A stretch of 64,000 nt of DNA, taken from contig CM053162.1 of assembly GCA_028571685.1 (NCBI GenBank), positions 8,994,001 to 9,058,000 of the forward strand, given 5' to 3'. The position numbers and the translations under genes are program-made. Of this stretch, positions 53,011 to 64,000 are shown piece by piece. This DNA comes from Heterohyrax brucei (taxonomy: Eukaryota; Chordata; Mammalia; Hyracoidea; Procaviidae). The first letter of the stretch is position 1; each line of letters begins with the position of its first letter. Below the pieces are notes generated by a model. That model saw only the letters and a program-made list of their open reading frames with translations. It had not been told where the DNA came from and did not search any database.

Positions 53011-53444
53011 GGACGCTTTTTAATTTCAGACTTAATATTATTTAGTGCTGATTTACAACCCTTTCAGGATTGCCCCAATTCTTACCTCAGTTCTGTTTGG
53101 GAAAGATGTTAGAAGCTTGGAACAAAAGACTATGGCTCCACGCATATATAAGGAGTTCCAGTGACTGAAGAAGTATAAAGTACTGAATCTAAGCTTGTAT
53201 GGAACCAGGTCAACGGTTTTAAAAATCTTGCAAAGGTAGGTTGTATTAAATGTAAGTTTGAGTAGTGATAATTTCCTAATACGCCATCTGTTGACTACAG
53301 GGTCAGAGCAACAGAAATTATTTGGTGCGAGGAGTCCCGGAGACAAAGAGGGATAAAGGAAGTCGAGGTATGTCCAGTAGGAGCACAGGGGGTGAATTAA
53401 AGAACCTGATAAGAAACAACAACAAAAAAAACAAGGCTTTGAAT
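53011..53444. other. Unannotated DNA
   Basis: About 430 bases without recognised repeat or gene. Confidence 0.4.
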
Positions 53445-53680
53445 CTGTTTGTTTTAGTTCAAGCCTGTGCTGAAAATTTGCATTTCCACCCCAGATATAC
53501 TGGTTCAGAAACTACATTTTAACAAGAGCTCCAGGTAATTCTTGCCTGCAATAAATTTTGAGAATCACTGCCTGACTAATGATTCTCACAATCAGTCCCT
53601 AACCAGCAGCACTACCATTGCCTTGGAACTTCTTAGAAATGCAAATTCTCAGCAAGGGTTCACACCAGAACAAACCAGCT
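53445..53680 (+). mobile_element. Two MER5-like (hAT-Charlie) fragments in tandem
   Basis: 53445-53571 is a 3' half (CATTTTAACAAGAGCTCCAG, TTTTGAGAATCACTG); 53572-53680 is a 5' half (GATTCTCACAATCAGTCCCT, TTAGAAATGCAAATTCTCAG). Both plus strand, so two copies or a permuted one. Confidence 0.72.
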
Positions 53681-53699
53681 CGAAGCCCTGGCTAAAAGA

Positions 53700-54019
53700 A
53701 GCAAGACTAGAGACCAAGGAACAGGGAAGCTGATGCTGGTTGAGAAGACAGGAGCACCTACAGGTAAAAGTAGTCGAGGTAAGATGGGTATGGAATTCAG
53801 GGTGTGAGAAAGTAGCACAAATGTGAGATGCTTAGTGTATTTACTACCGGCTCCAGAGTCTAGGTTTTAACCATGTACATGTAGCCTCAATATTTCCTAC
53901 TCACACCACCCAATAAAATATCGTTAGTCTCATTTTATATAAGAGAATGTTGTGGATTATACATTTTTAAGTTTCGGCCTCTGTACCTGTGACTGGGATC
54001 CTGTTTGAAAACACGGGGT
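53700..54019. other. Unannotated DNA
   Basis: Nothing recognised. Confidence 0.4.
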
Positions 54020-54205
54020 TCTTTCGTTATGGTGGCATAGTGGCTAAATGCTAGGACTGCTAACCAGAAGGTAGGATGTTCAAATCAGCCAGGTCCTTGG
54101 AAATTCTGTAGGGCAGTTCTGCTCTGTTTACAGCACACCCTGTCTACAGGGTCACTGTGGGTCAGAATCAGCTTGACAGTAGTGGGTTTGGTTTTTGGTT
54201 TTCGG
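54020..54205 (+). mobile_element. AfroSINE
   Basis: GTTATGGTGGCATAGTGGCT (head, box A), GGTAGGATGTTCAAATCA (box B), tail AGTAGTGGGTTTGGTTTTTG. TTTCGTTATG and TTTCGGTTATG flank it. Confidence 0.9.
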
Positions 54206-55254
54206 TTATGTTAATGAGGTCTTCCGAGAACAGGGTAGGTCCTAAACCTAATTATTTGTAAGTTATACAAAGAGCAGAATAGACACAAACACACGCAGGG
54301 TAAAACAGTGTATGAATACAGACAAACAAAGCAGATGCATCTATAGAGCCCAGGAACTCCAAGGCTTGCCAGGTACTAGAATCTGAAATGGACAAAGAAG
54401 GACCTGCTAGAACCATACAACGGTTTTGGACTTACAGCCTCCTAAACTGTCAGAAAATACATGTCTGCTCTCTAAACACACACTCGACTTATTGTTTTGG
54501 AAGCACTAGGAAAGTAAAGCAGCAAGCACACAGCTGGTAGCTGATAGACACGGCACTCAATCCCGGGCAGCCTGACTCCAAGCCCACTTCACTGCTCCGC
54601 AGTGTATGAGCCCAGCGAGCTCACTCTCTCCCTGGCGTGATGAGTGATCACAGAGAGGTGGAGACTTGATCTCTCCAGGCCTTGAAGTTAGGCCATGTTT
54701 CATTCTCATTCACACCACCTTCCATGGTCAAGGTCTGGAGCATAAAAACATCTTCATGGGGTCATGAAATTACTCACTCTGCCAACTCCCTACCTTTGTT
54801 CATTATCCAGCCCCAGACAAAACAGAAAATTATGCAGCCTAGCAGCCCTCCTGAAAAAATCTAGCTCTCTTTCTGGAAACTGAACTCTCAGAGCACTTAC
54901 AGCAGGACATGAGACCACCAGTCCTGCGGATGTACATCAGCACCTCCATCCTCACTCCATCTCCTCAGTTTATGTGGCTGACAACAGTGTTTTATTTTTC
55001 TCGGCATTGCAAATGATGTGCAAGGGAGAAAGACCAGGGAGAGGAGCAAGCGTTTATAATGTTGTGTAACATGTCTAACCTGACAAACTTACTTCCTCAT
55101 TCACTGATACAAATATGTAGGGTGGCTGATGGCTTCTGACGTGTGAACACTCCTTTGACTCAAAGCGACTGAAGAAACGGGAGCCAACTCAAAGTTGTCT
55201 TTACACGTGCATCTGAGTTGACATACTGCTGTGCACATGCATATGGATCTTTGA
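54206..55254. other. Unannotated DNA
   Basis: 1.05 kb without recognised repeat or gene. Confidence 0.4.
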
Positions 55255-55900
55255 ATCTTCTTTTCTTCTTACTGAATTTTATTTACTTTCTTATTTTGTT
55301 GAAAATATATACTGTATAATATGCACAAATTCAGTGGTTTCTGCATGTATCATTCAGTGACATAGTTGCATTCTTGCAGCTGTGCAAGCATTCTCACCTT
55401 CCTTTTGTCAGTTATTCCTCCCTCAGTAAGATAATTCAGAGTCCCCTCATGTTCCATTCTAATTGTTCCATTTGTTGTTACCAATTTGATCCTATACAGT
55501 GCTTAAAAGAGGAAAATGCTCAAGGCAGACTTCTTTTTTATTGTTTAAGCTAAACCATACTTGGTTTCAAGGTGTATCTGGCTTAAGGCTTTGGATATCT
55601 TAGTGCAATAGTTTCAGGGTTCACTCAAACTTTATGGCATCAGGAAGTCAGGGAACCTTGGATTTTGAAATTTTGTTACATATTTGCCTCTTTTAATCAG
55701 GATTTTTCTATGGAATCTTTGATCAAAATGTTCAGTAATGGTATCCAGGCACCATTCAGTTTTTCAGGTCTCTTGGCAAAGGAAGCAACTATTCACGGAG
55801 GAAATCAGCCACACATTCCACATTCTCCTTTAATTCCCAGCTCTCCTTTCTTGGCTGCTCTAAGCAAATAGACACCAATTGTGCCTTGGATGGCTGCCTG
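55255..55900 (-). mobile_element. Possible old L1 3' end
   Basis: TTTTGTTGAAAATATATACTG and AATTCAGTGGTTTCTGCATG to GCAAGCATTCTCACC recall minus-strand L1 3'UTRs (compare 57270 onward), but the match is weak. Confidence 0.35.
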
Positions 55901-56002
55901 CACACTTTTAACTCCCAGGCACTATGCAACAAATTAGGACATTGTAATATGATTTTCAGTGATTTGAGGGACACTGGACTGATTGCTAATCCATGATTAA
56001 AT

Positions 56003-56098
56003 ATAATGTAATCACTTCCATAATGAGATCTGATATAATGCAATCAGCTCTACAGTGAGATCTGATATAACGTAATCAACTCCACGATGACATCTGCT
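56003..56098. repeat. 32-bp tandem repeat, three units
   Basis: Units at 56003-56034, 56035-56066 and 56067-56098 (ATAATGTAATCACTTCCATA.., ATAATGCAATCAGCTCTACA.., ATAACGTAATCAACTCCACG..). Confidence 0.9.
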
Positions 56099-56410
56099 AT
56101 GAACAGCGAATCATTTTTGAAAGGGTATTGTCCTTAAGCATGTGGCCAGCCTCCAGTATACAAATAGATATTCCAGTAAGGCTCATCCTTGCTCTGGATC
56201 CTGCATCTGATTCATGATCAGACCTCTGTTTCTTGGGTCATGAGCCAGCAGCCTACCATGTGACCTGCCAATTCAGGGTTTGTCAGCCCCTGCAAACATG
56301 CGAGTCAGGGGAAGCCGCTAGTTTGACAAGTGACCCGTGCATTTGGGACTTGTCAGCCTCCATAACTGTGTGAACCGTTTGCTTGAATTAAATCTCTCAA
56401 TATACATTCC

Positions 56411-56824
56411 AAGCTGGACAATGAACAAGGAAGATGGAAGAAGAATTGATGCTTTGAACTGTGGTGTTGTAAAAGAACACTGAATGTGCCATGGGCTGCC
56501 AAAAGAACAAACAGTTCTGCCTGGAAGTACAACCAGAGAGTGCTCTTTGGAAGCAAAGATGGCAAGACTACATCTTCCTTACTTTGGACATGTTGTCAGG
56601 AAGGATCAGTCCCTGGAGAAGGACATCATGCTAGGTAGAGCGGAGGGTCAGTGAAAGAGAGGAAGACCCTCGATGAGATGGATTGACACAGTCACTGCAG
56701 CAACGGACTTAAGCATAAAAATGACTGTGGACACGGAGGAGGACTGGGTGGTGTTTCATACTGTTGTGCATAGGGTTGCTGTGAGACAGAAATGACTCAA
56801 CAGCACCTAACAATAGCAACACAA
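56411..56824 (+). mobile_element. RTE LINE 3' end with 13-bp target duplication
   Basis: CAATATACATTCC at 56398-56410 and 56825-56837. Insert starts AAGCTGGACAATGAACAAGG and ends AGCACCTAACAATAGCAACA, the 3' 414 bases of RTE, 5' truncated. Defines exactly where RTE ends. Confidence 0.94.
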
Positions 56825-56837
56825 CAATATACATTCC

Positions 56838-57000
56838 GAAGTCCTGGTTGAACAAGCTTAAGAGGTGAGCTGCAAGCCAAAAGGTTGGCAGTTCAAATCC
56901 GCCAGGCTCAACTCGGAAATCCTACAGGGCAGTACTACTCTGCTCTATAGGATTGCTATGAGTCAGAATTGACCTGACAGCAATGGGTTTGAGTTTCTGT
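56838..57000 (+). mobile_element. AfroSINE inserted beside the RTE copy
   Basis: It starts directly after the RTE duplication (GAAGTCCTGGTTGAACAAGC) and ends GCAATGGGTTTGAGTTTCTG. Box B AGTTCAAATCC is clear. Confidence 0.9.
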
Positions 57001-57269
57001 GTATACGTTTCACTGGTTTTGCTCCTTTAGAGAACCCAGCCTGAGACATCAGCAGAACAAAAGTGCTAAATACATTATTAGGTGAACTGGCTAGGATAGT
57101 CCATGGGACTGTATCACCAAACCAAGAAACCAGATCCCATGAAGTTTTTGGTTGCACATGAGCAATCTCAGCAGCTATCCTCAGTCTCTCTCTTTCTCTC
57201 TCTGTCATTGTTGTACGTATACCTATCACAAAACTTCTGCCAGTCCAACTTGTTACAGGTATACAACTT

Positions 57270-59280
57270 ATTGACAGCAATTACAATTATCAGCTGTGCA
57301 ATGCTATCCTTAATCAACGTGATATTTCCGTCAACGTTAATCCCCCCTTACACCTTCCCTCTTATCCTTAGTAACCGCTAATAAACTCGTTCCTTGTACT
57401 TTTGTCTTTTCTGGTGTTTTTATATAAGTCAGATCATATAATGTTTGTCCTTTAATGTCTTCCAGCTCCATCTGCATCATAACATGTATTAAGACTTCAT
57501 TTCTCCTACTGGCTGAGTGTTATTCCAACGTATGTATGTACCAGATTTTGTTTATCCATTTGTCTGTTGACAGACAGTTACACTGTTTCCATTGTTGGCT
57601 ATTAGAAATAGTGCTACAATCAACTTTGATGTCCAAGTCTCTTTTTTGGGTCTGCTTTCAAGTCTGTTGGGCACATGTATATAGGATTGGAGTTACTGGA
57701 CTCATATAATAGTTCTATTTTTAGTTTTTTGAGAAGCTGCTATGCTGTCTACCTCAATGCTTGTACCATTTTTCATTTCCACTGGCAATGGATAATCGTC
57801 CCAGTTTTCCTACATCTCCATCAATATTTATTATTTTCTTTTTTATATTTTTAAATTTAATCTTAGGCATTCTAGTGGGAATGAAATGGTATCTCACTGT
57901 AGTTTTGATTTGCTTCTCCCTGATAGCTAATGACACTGAGTATCTTTTTATGTGTTTGGGGGCCATCTGAATTTCTCCTTTGGTAACATATCAATCCAAG
58001 TCCTTTTTCCATTTTGTGATTGGATTGTCATTTTATTGTTAACATGCAAAGTTTATATATAATGGTTACTAGATTCCTGTCAGATATATGGTTTCCAAAG
58101 ACAATTTTGTCAGTCAGTAGCTTATCTTTTTATTTTTTTGGTAAGAACAAGTTGTTTTGGGACAGGAGGTTATTTAACTTTTTATTGTGATTAAGTAAAA
58201 GTTTACAGTTCAAGACAATTTGCCATACAAAACTCTGAGCAGCCACCTCTCTGCAGCTCTATCTGTTGCCTTCACCCTGTGACAGCACACTCTTCTTTTC
58301 CACTCTTTACTTCCAGTATCCTTTCAATCAACAGTGCTCTCCCCTCCCTCCTCTCCTCTTCCCTCTGAAAAGAAATCAATAGGACAGCCTCATATATATA
58401 TTAAACCATAAAGTACACGTGTGTGTACTGCATCACTCCGTATCTGCAGGTCCAGTCCATTCTTTGCGTGAAGTGTTGGCTTCAGCACTGGTTGCAGCTC
58501 TGGGCTAGCAGCAAGACTAGGAGCCGTGTTCTCAGGGGACTCTCAAGGGTGTCAGACAATCAAGTCTGGGCTTTTAATAGAGTTCTAGATCTGCACATCC
58601 CATTCTCCCATACTACATCAGGGACTCTACCTTGTGTTCCCTGTCAAGGCTGTCTTTCGTGGTGGCTGGGCACCATTTAGTTTTGTTCTCCACCTGATAT
58701 AGTCACCCAGTCATACAGTTTCTCCTGTCCCCTGGGCTCATTTTTCCTCATTTCTTTGATGTTCTCCAGGTGGTCCGGGTGATGAAGAAGGTTTTAACAT
58801 TTTTGTGGTACTATCTATTTATTTTGTCTTTTGTTGTTTATGCTATTTTTATATTACTTTGTTTTTAAAAGGTAGGCCTGACAGTTTTGCCCCTGCTTTT
58901 TAGTAAGAATTTTATGGTTTTATGGTTTTAGTTTGTACATTTAGCTCCTTAATCCAGTTTGAGTTTATTTTTATGTATGGTGTGTGGCATAGATCCTGTC
59001 TCATTTTTCTGCTTGTGGAAATCCAACTTTCCCAAAACTATTTGTTGAAGAGATTCTTCTTTCCCTATCAAATGGGCTTAGCACCATCATCAAAAATCAG
59101 CTGACCACAGATGTGTGGTTTTATTTCTGGACTCTCAGTCTCATTTCAGTGGTCTATGTGTCTATTGTTATACCAGTACCAGGCTGTTTTGATTTGTCTG
59201 TGTCTTTGAAGAACTGGCTTATGGATTTTCAACGTTAACTGCTTAAATCTTTCTATCAGATCCTTTTTGTTTCATATTGG
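57270..59280 (-). mobile_element. Old L1 ORF2 3' part and 3'UTR
   Basis: Plus wording TTTATCCATTTGTCTGTTGA, CAACTTTGATGTCCAAGT, GGAATGAAATGGTATCTCAC, then after a nested piece TTAATCCAGTTTGAGTTTAT and CTATTTGTTGAAGAGATT is the complement of L1 ORF2. No frame survives. A TC-rich tract precedes it at about 57184. Confidence 0.82.
58179..58788 (-). mobile_element. Younger L1 3'UTR nested in the old L1
   Basis: Starts (minus 3' end) at TTTTTATTGTGATTAAG and ends near GGTGATGAAG. The flanks AGGTTATTTAAC (58167-58178) and AGGTTTTAAC (58789-58798) are an imperfect target duplication; the host L1 reads across when it is removed. Confidence 0.75.
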
Positions 59281-59299
59281 TGTTTGAAGGAATAAACCA

Positions 59300-59505
59300 A
59301 AAAAACCAAAACCAAATCCAAGTAAACCAAATAAATAAATAAACCAAAAAATCAAAACAAAATCAAGTCAATTCTGACTCATGGTGACCCTACAGGACAG
59401 AGAAGAACTTCTCCATAGAGTTTCCAAGAAGTGCCTGGTGGATTTGAACTGCCAAGCTCTGGGTTAACAAAGATGCATTTTAGCCACTATGCCACCAGAG
59501 CTTCT
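59300..59505 (-). mobile_element. AfroSINE with long A-rich tail
   Basis: Plus: AAAAACCAAAACCAAATCCA, an AAATAAATAAATAAACC stretch, CAATTCTGACTCATGGTGAC to GCCACTATGCCACCAGAGCTTC. Confidence 0.88.
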
Positions 59506-59534
59506 GTTGAAAGAGTAGTTAACCAAAATATAAA

Positions 59535-60015
59535 TAAGATAATACTGGGGTCAGGGCTAAGATAGTGGAGTAGTCAGATGCTTCCTGTGATCCCTTTAAC
59601 AACAAAGATGCAAAAAATGAATCAATTGTATACGATATTCTACAAGCCCTGAACATCAAAAAGAAAGTTCAGAAATCAGACTGAGCAGCAGGAAAGGGAG
59701 AGCAGGCCCAGAAGTACCTAAGAGTAACAAGACCTGACCCAGTGAGAAACCAGACCTTACAGGAGACTTTGCAGCAGGCAGTGTGGTGAATGAGGTGGCG
59801 GCGTTAGAAGAACATAATTGATAGTGAGCAACAGAACACTTCCAGAAATAGTGAAAAGCAGAATTCCATCAGGCTTATGCCTCACTTGCCATGTAGGAAT
59901 CTAAAACTTTCCTTTGGGCTAAATCTCTCTCCCATTTTCCAGTGATTCCCCTTCCCTTGTCTGCGCTGCATCAGGCTTCAAATTCTGACACACTATCTGG
60001 ATTGGAAGTAGCACC
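59535..60015 (+). mobile_element. 5'UTR piece of the old L1 subfamily
   Basis: GGGTCAGGGCTAAGATAGTG, GAGTAGTCAGATGCTTCCTG matches 23105-23640 in block order. It stands alone with no ORF1 after it. Confidence 0.6.
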
Positions 60016-60044
60016 CTTATGTGCGTAGGGAAGTCAGTGCAGAG

Positions 60045-61365
60045 TTTCTCTGTTGTTTCTATTAGGTGCTGTCAAGTTGGTTCCTGTGAACAACAGAAAA
60101 CACAGCCTGGTCCTTTGCTATGCCCACAACCGTTTTTTATGTTTAAGCCTATTGTCGTACCCACTGTATCAATCTATCTCTTGAGACTCTTCCTCTTTCC
60201 GACTGGTCCTCTACCAAGCAAGAAGTCCCTTTCCAGAGACTAATTCCTCCTGACAACATGTCAAAAGTAAGTAAGGTGCAGTCCTGTCACTCTTGCTTCC
60301 AAGGTGTGCTCTGGTTGTACTTTTTTCAGCACAGATCTATTTGTTCTTTTGGCCGTCCATGCTATGTTCAGTATTTTTCTCTAGCACCACAATTCAAAGG
60401 CATCAGTTCTTCTTCTGTCTTCCTTGTTCATTGTTCAGCTTTCCCAAGCATATGACGTGATTGAAAATACCACGGCTTGAGTCAGATGCACCTTAGTCTT
60501 CAAGGTGACAACTTTACTTTTCAACACTTTAAAGAGGTATTACACAGCACGTTTTCCCTGTACAATGTATCTTTTTATTTCTTGACTGTTGCTGCCATGG
60601 GTGCCAATTGTAGCACCAAGTAAGATGAAATCCTTGACAACTTCAATCCTTTCTCTATTGACCATGATGTTGCTTACTGGTCCTGTTGTGAGGGTTTTTG
60701 CTTTCTTGACATTGAGGTGGAACCCATACTGAAGGCTGTGGACTTTGATATTCATCAGTAAGCATTTCAAGTCTTCTTTGCTTTCAGCAAGCAAAGTTGT
60801 GTAATCTACATAATGCAGGTGATTAGGGAGTCTCTCTCCAATCCTGATGCCTCATTCTGCTTCATATAGTCCAGTTTCTCAGATTATTTAATCAACACAC
60901 ATTAAAAATGTGTGGTGGAAGGATACAACCCTGAAGCCACTTTTCCTGGCTGTAAACCATGCAGTATCCTCTTGTGTTCACACAATTGCCTCTTGATTCA
61001 TGTACAGGTCCCTCATAAGCACAGCTTAAGTGTTATCCATAATTTGTCATAATCCACACAGTCAAATGACTCTGTATAGTCAATGGGACACAAGTAAACA
61101 TTTTTCTGCTATTCTCGACTTTCCACTAAGATCTTTCTGAAATCTTTCTGATGATGGTTCTACATCCTCTTTGGAATTCAACTTGAATTTCTGGCAATTT
61201 CTTGTAAATATACTACTATAGTTACTTTCAAATGATCATCATCAAATTTTACGTGCATATAGTAACAGTGATATTATTCAGTAATTTCTAAATTTGGTTG
61301 GAACACTTTTCTTGGAAATGGGCATAAATATCAATCTCCTCCAGTCGATTGGTGAGGTAGTAGTC
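60045..61365 (-). mobile_element. RTE LINE, 5'-truncated copy
   Basis: 3' end near 60060 (GGTGCTGTCAAGTTGGTTCC on plus, with the following tail block deleted), RT fragment 60540-60860, then further upstream RT sequence up to 61365 (CTTGGAAATGGGCATAAATA, CTCCAGTCGATTGGTGAGG), where a minus-strand L1 begins. Confidence 0.86.
60540..60860 (-). pseudogene. RTE reverse transcriptase fragment, catalytic motif lost
   Basis: 84 codons open from Met at 60794. The motif that is YADD in the copy at 9212-9223 is YVDY here (60801-60812). Downstream KKAKTLTTGPVS aligns with KTKILTIGSVS. Confidence 0.8.
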
Positions 61366-64000
61366 TTCAAAAAATTTTTTATTTTGATTAAGTGGAACTA
61401 TACAATTCAAATAAACTTTGTGTGCCCACCCATCTGCAGCTTCTTCTGCTATCTTTGCCACTTGACAGCACATTCCTCATTTTGATTTTATACTTGTGGT
61501 ATCATCTTAATAATTTCCTGTCCTCCTCTCTCCTGGGTCTTCTCTTCTGTCTAGAAAGAGACCAGTAGGACAGCATCCTGTAAATGCAAAGAACCATAAG
61601 GTACACACACTATATGGTCCCACTGTGTCCCAAGATCCAGTCCATTTTTTCCCAAAGAGTTGACCTCAGTAATGTTTTCCAGTCAGAGGCAGCAGCAGGT
61701 CTAGGGGCCATGCTTCCAGGGAATCCTCCAGGCCATTGGTCCATCAGTTGTGGTCTTTAAGTAGAGTTCTTGAGCTGCACCCCTCTTTTTCTCACATTGC
61801 CACAGGGACTGTACATAATGTGCCCCATCACAGCTGTCTTTGCTGGTGGCCAGGCACCATATGATTCTTCTGGTCACATGTTGATCCAGTCTCCCATTCA
61901 CATGGATTGTTGTGTCTCCTGAGTCCTTTTTTCTCATGTCTTTGTTGTTCTTGGCCATCATCTATTCCAGATGATTTGGGACAATTTGGTGTACCTCAGA
62001 TGGCAGCTTGCTAACTTATAAATCCCAAACACCACTTACCAATATGGAGTGCAGAAGATTCTATGAGTAATAGGCTGGTTATGCCAGTTGGCCTCAATGT
62101 CCCCCAAACATGGTCCCCAGACACCTGCCCTTGTGACTCTATCCTTGCAATATTCAGTTGAGATCAGAAGAGCGTTCAGTTTATGGTAAAGCATAGTTAA
62201 GTTGATCTACTTTCTACTGTGTGCTGTCACTGCTTTCACCCAACCAAATTTCTATCAAATATCTAATCTATAACCAAATCTCTTCCTCTATCCCCACCCT
62301 TGTAGCTGTCAAAGACTTTTTGCTACTGTACATAACTCTATTTTTAAGTCTTTATAACAGAGGTCTCATACAATATTTGTCATTTTGCCACTGACTGATT
62401 TCACTCAGCATAATGTCCTCCAGTTGAAACCAGGTTATGAGATGCTTCTTAAAATCATCATTGTTCTTTATCATTGCATAGTGTTTCATTGAGTGTATGT
62501 ATATATATATACATATAGTGTTTCATTGAGTATATAGTTTGTTTATCCATTCTGTTGGGCATCTGGGTTGATTCCATCTTTTTGCTATTGTGGACTGTGC
62601 TGCAATAAACATTTGTGTGCGTGTATCCACTCATGTGACAACATTTGTTTCTGTCAGATATATTCTGAGCAGTGGGATTATTGGATCAAATGGTATTACC
62701 TATTTCCAGCTTTTTAAGGAAGCACCAAATTGTTTCCACAGAGGTTGTACCATTTTGCAATCCCACCAGCAGTATAGGAGAGTTCCAATCTCTCCACAGC
62801 CTCTCCAGCATTTGTTATTTTTTGTTTTGGGGATTATGGCCAACCTTGTTGGGGTGACAGGGTATCTCATTGTAGCTTTGATTTGGATTTCTCTAGCAGC
62901 TAATGATTGTGAGCATTTCCTCATGTGTCTTTTAGTTGTCTGGTGATACTCTTTGGTGAAGTGTCTGTCCACCTCCTTGTCTCATTGCTTAACTGAGTTA
63001 TTTACCCTTTTCTTGTTGATATTTTGGAGTATCTTGTAGATTATGGAGATCAGATGCTTGTCTAACATATAGTTGCTGGATTTTTTTTCCCCCATTTTGT
63101 AGGTGGTCTTTTAACTCTTTTGATAGTCTTTGGATGAGCAAAAGTTAGACTCTTGGTAGTCCCCATTTATCTATTTTGTTTTCTGTTGATCAAACTTTGT
63201 CAGATTTTGAAGTCCGTCTAAGCTGTGTATTAGAACTTTCATTGTTGACCGTATTTTTCTTGCATGATCTTTATCATTTTAGGTTTGATATTTAGGCATC
63301 TGACCCATTTTGAGTTAGTTTTTGTGTAAGGTGTGAGATATGGTTCTTGTTTCAGTGTTTTGCAGATGGGTATCAAATTTTGCCACGACTCTTTGTTAAA
63401 GAGACTGTTCTTATACCAGTTTACAATCTGAGGCCCTTTGTCAAATATAAACTGTTCATAACAGAATGGTGGCATCTCTGGGGTCTCAAGTATGTTTCAT
63501 TGGTCTATATGTCTCCTTTTGTACCAGTACTAGGCTATTTTGACTACTGTGGCAGTGTAATAGGTTCTAAGGTTACATAGTCTGAGGCTTACCACTGTAT
63601 TTGTCTTCTTCAATGGTTCTTTATGTATCCACGGTTTCTTCTCATTCCAAAGTTGGTAATTTGTTTCCCAGCCTCATTAAAAAGTGTCACTGGAACGTGT
63701 ATTGGGATTGCATTGTATATGTAGATCACTTTGGGTAAAGTAGACATTTTCACAGTGCTAAGTCTTCCTATCCATGAGCACGGTAGGTTTCCCCACTTAA
63801 GTAAGTCTCTTTAGGTTTCTTGCAGTAGATCTTGTAGTTCTCTTTGTATAGGTTTCTTATTTCTCTGGTTAGATTTATTCCTATGTATTTTATCTTCTTG
63901 AGGGCTAGAATAAATGGTATGACTTGGTGATTTCCCCTTTGATGATCTCTTTGTTGGTATAAAGGAATTCTACTGATTTTCTTATGTTTATCTTAGATCC
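61366..64000 (-). mobile_element. L1, 3' part; 5' part beyond window
   Basis: Minus-strand 3' end at TTTTTTATTTTGATTAAGTGG, 3'UTR to about 62580, ORF2 from there to base 64000. It interrupts the RTE copy at 61365. A (TA)n tract lies at about 62498-62516. Confidence 0.88.
62585..64000 (-). pseudogene. L1 ORF2 C-terminal part, broken
   Basis: Frames at 62972-62700 (NNKCWRGCGEIGTLLYCWWD, the Cys-rich C-terminal region) and 63475-63239 are separated by frameshifts and stops. The RT core lies beyond the window edge. Confidence 0.85.

Larger units (their letters stand above)
55901..57053 (+). mobile_element. LTR or MER-type element, split by RTE and SINE
   Basis: The wording AACTGTGTGAACCGTTTGCT then AATTAAATCTCTC near 56360-56398 and TTTCACTGGTTTTGCTCCTT, TTAGAGAACCCAGCCTGAGA at 57008-57050 is the split 3' end of a mammalian LTR. 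RTE (56411-56824) and AfroSINE (56838-57000) lie between. The 5' boundary is uncertain. Confidence 0.5.

Overview
This window is mammalian nuclear DNA made almost entirely of transposable elements. The organism is an afrotherian, most likely an elephant or close relative. The evidence is the combination of many AfroSINE copies (tRNA-like head, tail ending in a GACGGCA-type motif), an RTE/BovB-like LINE whose 3' end matches that SINE tail, and one L1 lineage seen in several copies of different age. I see no bacterial or organellar sequence, no CRISPR array, and no convincing host exon.

Layout. 1-4175: the 5' 4.2 kb of a young minus-strand L1, with ORF2 open for all 598 codons up to the window edge. 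4176-5334: sparse, one SINE. 5335-15984: a degenerate gammaretrovirus-like (ERV1-type) provirus on the minus strand at 5984-13358 with two LTRs and a 4-bp target duplication (AAGA). It sits inside a related AT-rich element and itself carries a MaLR-like LTR, an RTE copy and a SINE. 15985-21277: two minus-strand L1s, the second a complete 5' end that stops 7 codons into ORF2 yet has a 14-bp target-site duplication. 22430-35650: an old plus-strand L1 interrupted by a 7.3-kb full-length L1, three LTRs and a 121-bp L1 tail. 35655-38220: minus-strand L1 3' sequence invaded by a mariner-derived inverted-repeat element and reshuffled by a direct and an inverted duplication. 38220-48800: mostly unannotated DNA with AfroSINEs, MIR, MER5, L2 and a second mariner-derived element that starts at a 92-bp palindrome. 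48800-57050: L1 3' sequence, a MaLR element with oppositely oriented LTR ends, old repeats and RTE/SINE insertions. 57270-64000: nested old L1s, an L1 5'UTR piece, an RTE copy and the 3' part of another minus-strand L1.

How the parts relate. Three machineries explain most of the window: L1 (with its own ORFs), RTE (which by shared tail sequence probably mobilised AfroSINE), and LTR elements. Mariner remnants are non-autonomous.

Most worth checking: (a) an 81-88 codon reading frame between ORF1 and ORF2 seen in three L1 copies; (b) 20-40 bp SINE-tail insertions, several truncated at a self-complementary GAGTCGGATCCGACTC motif, and a palindrome centred on the same motif; (c) the young L1 whose ORF2 is open and has Glu at the position of the usual endonuclease Asp205; (d) the TSD-flanked 3'-truncated L1; (e) the MaLR element with inverted LTRs.
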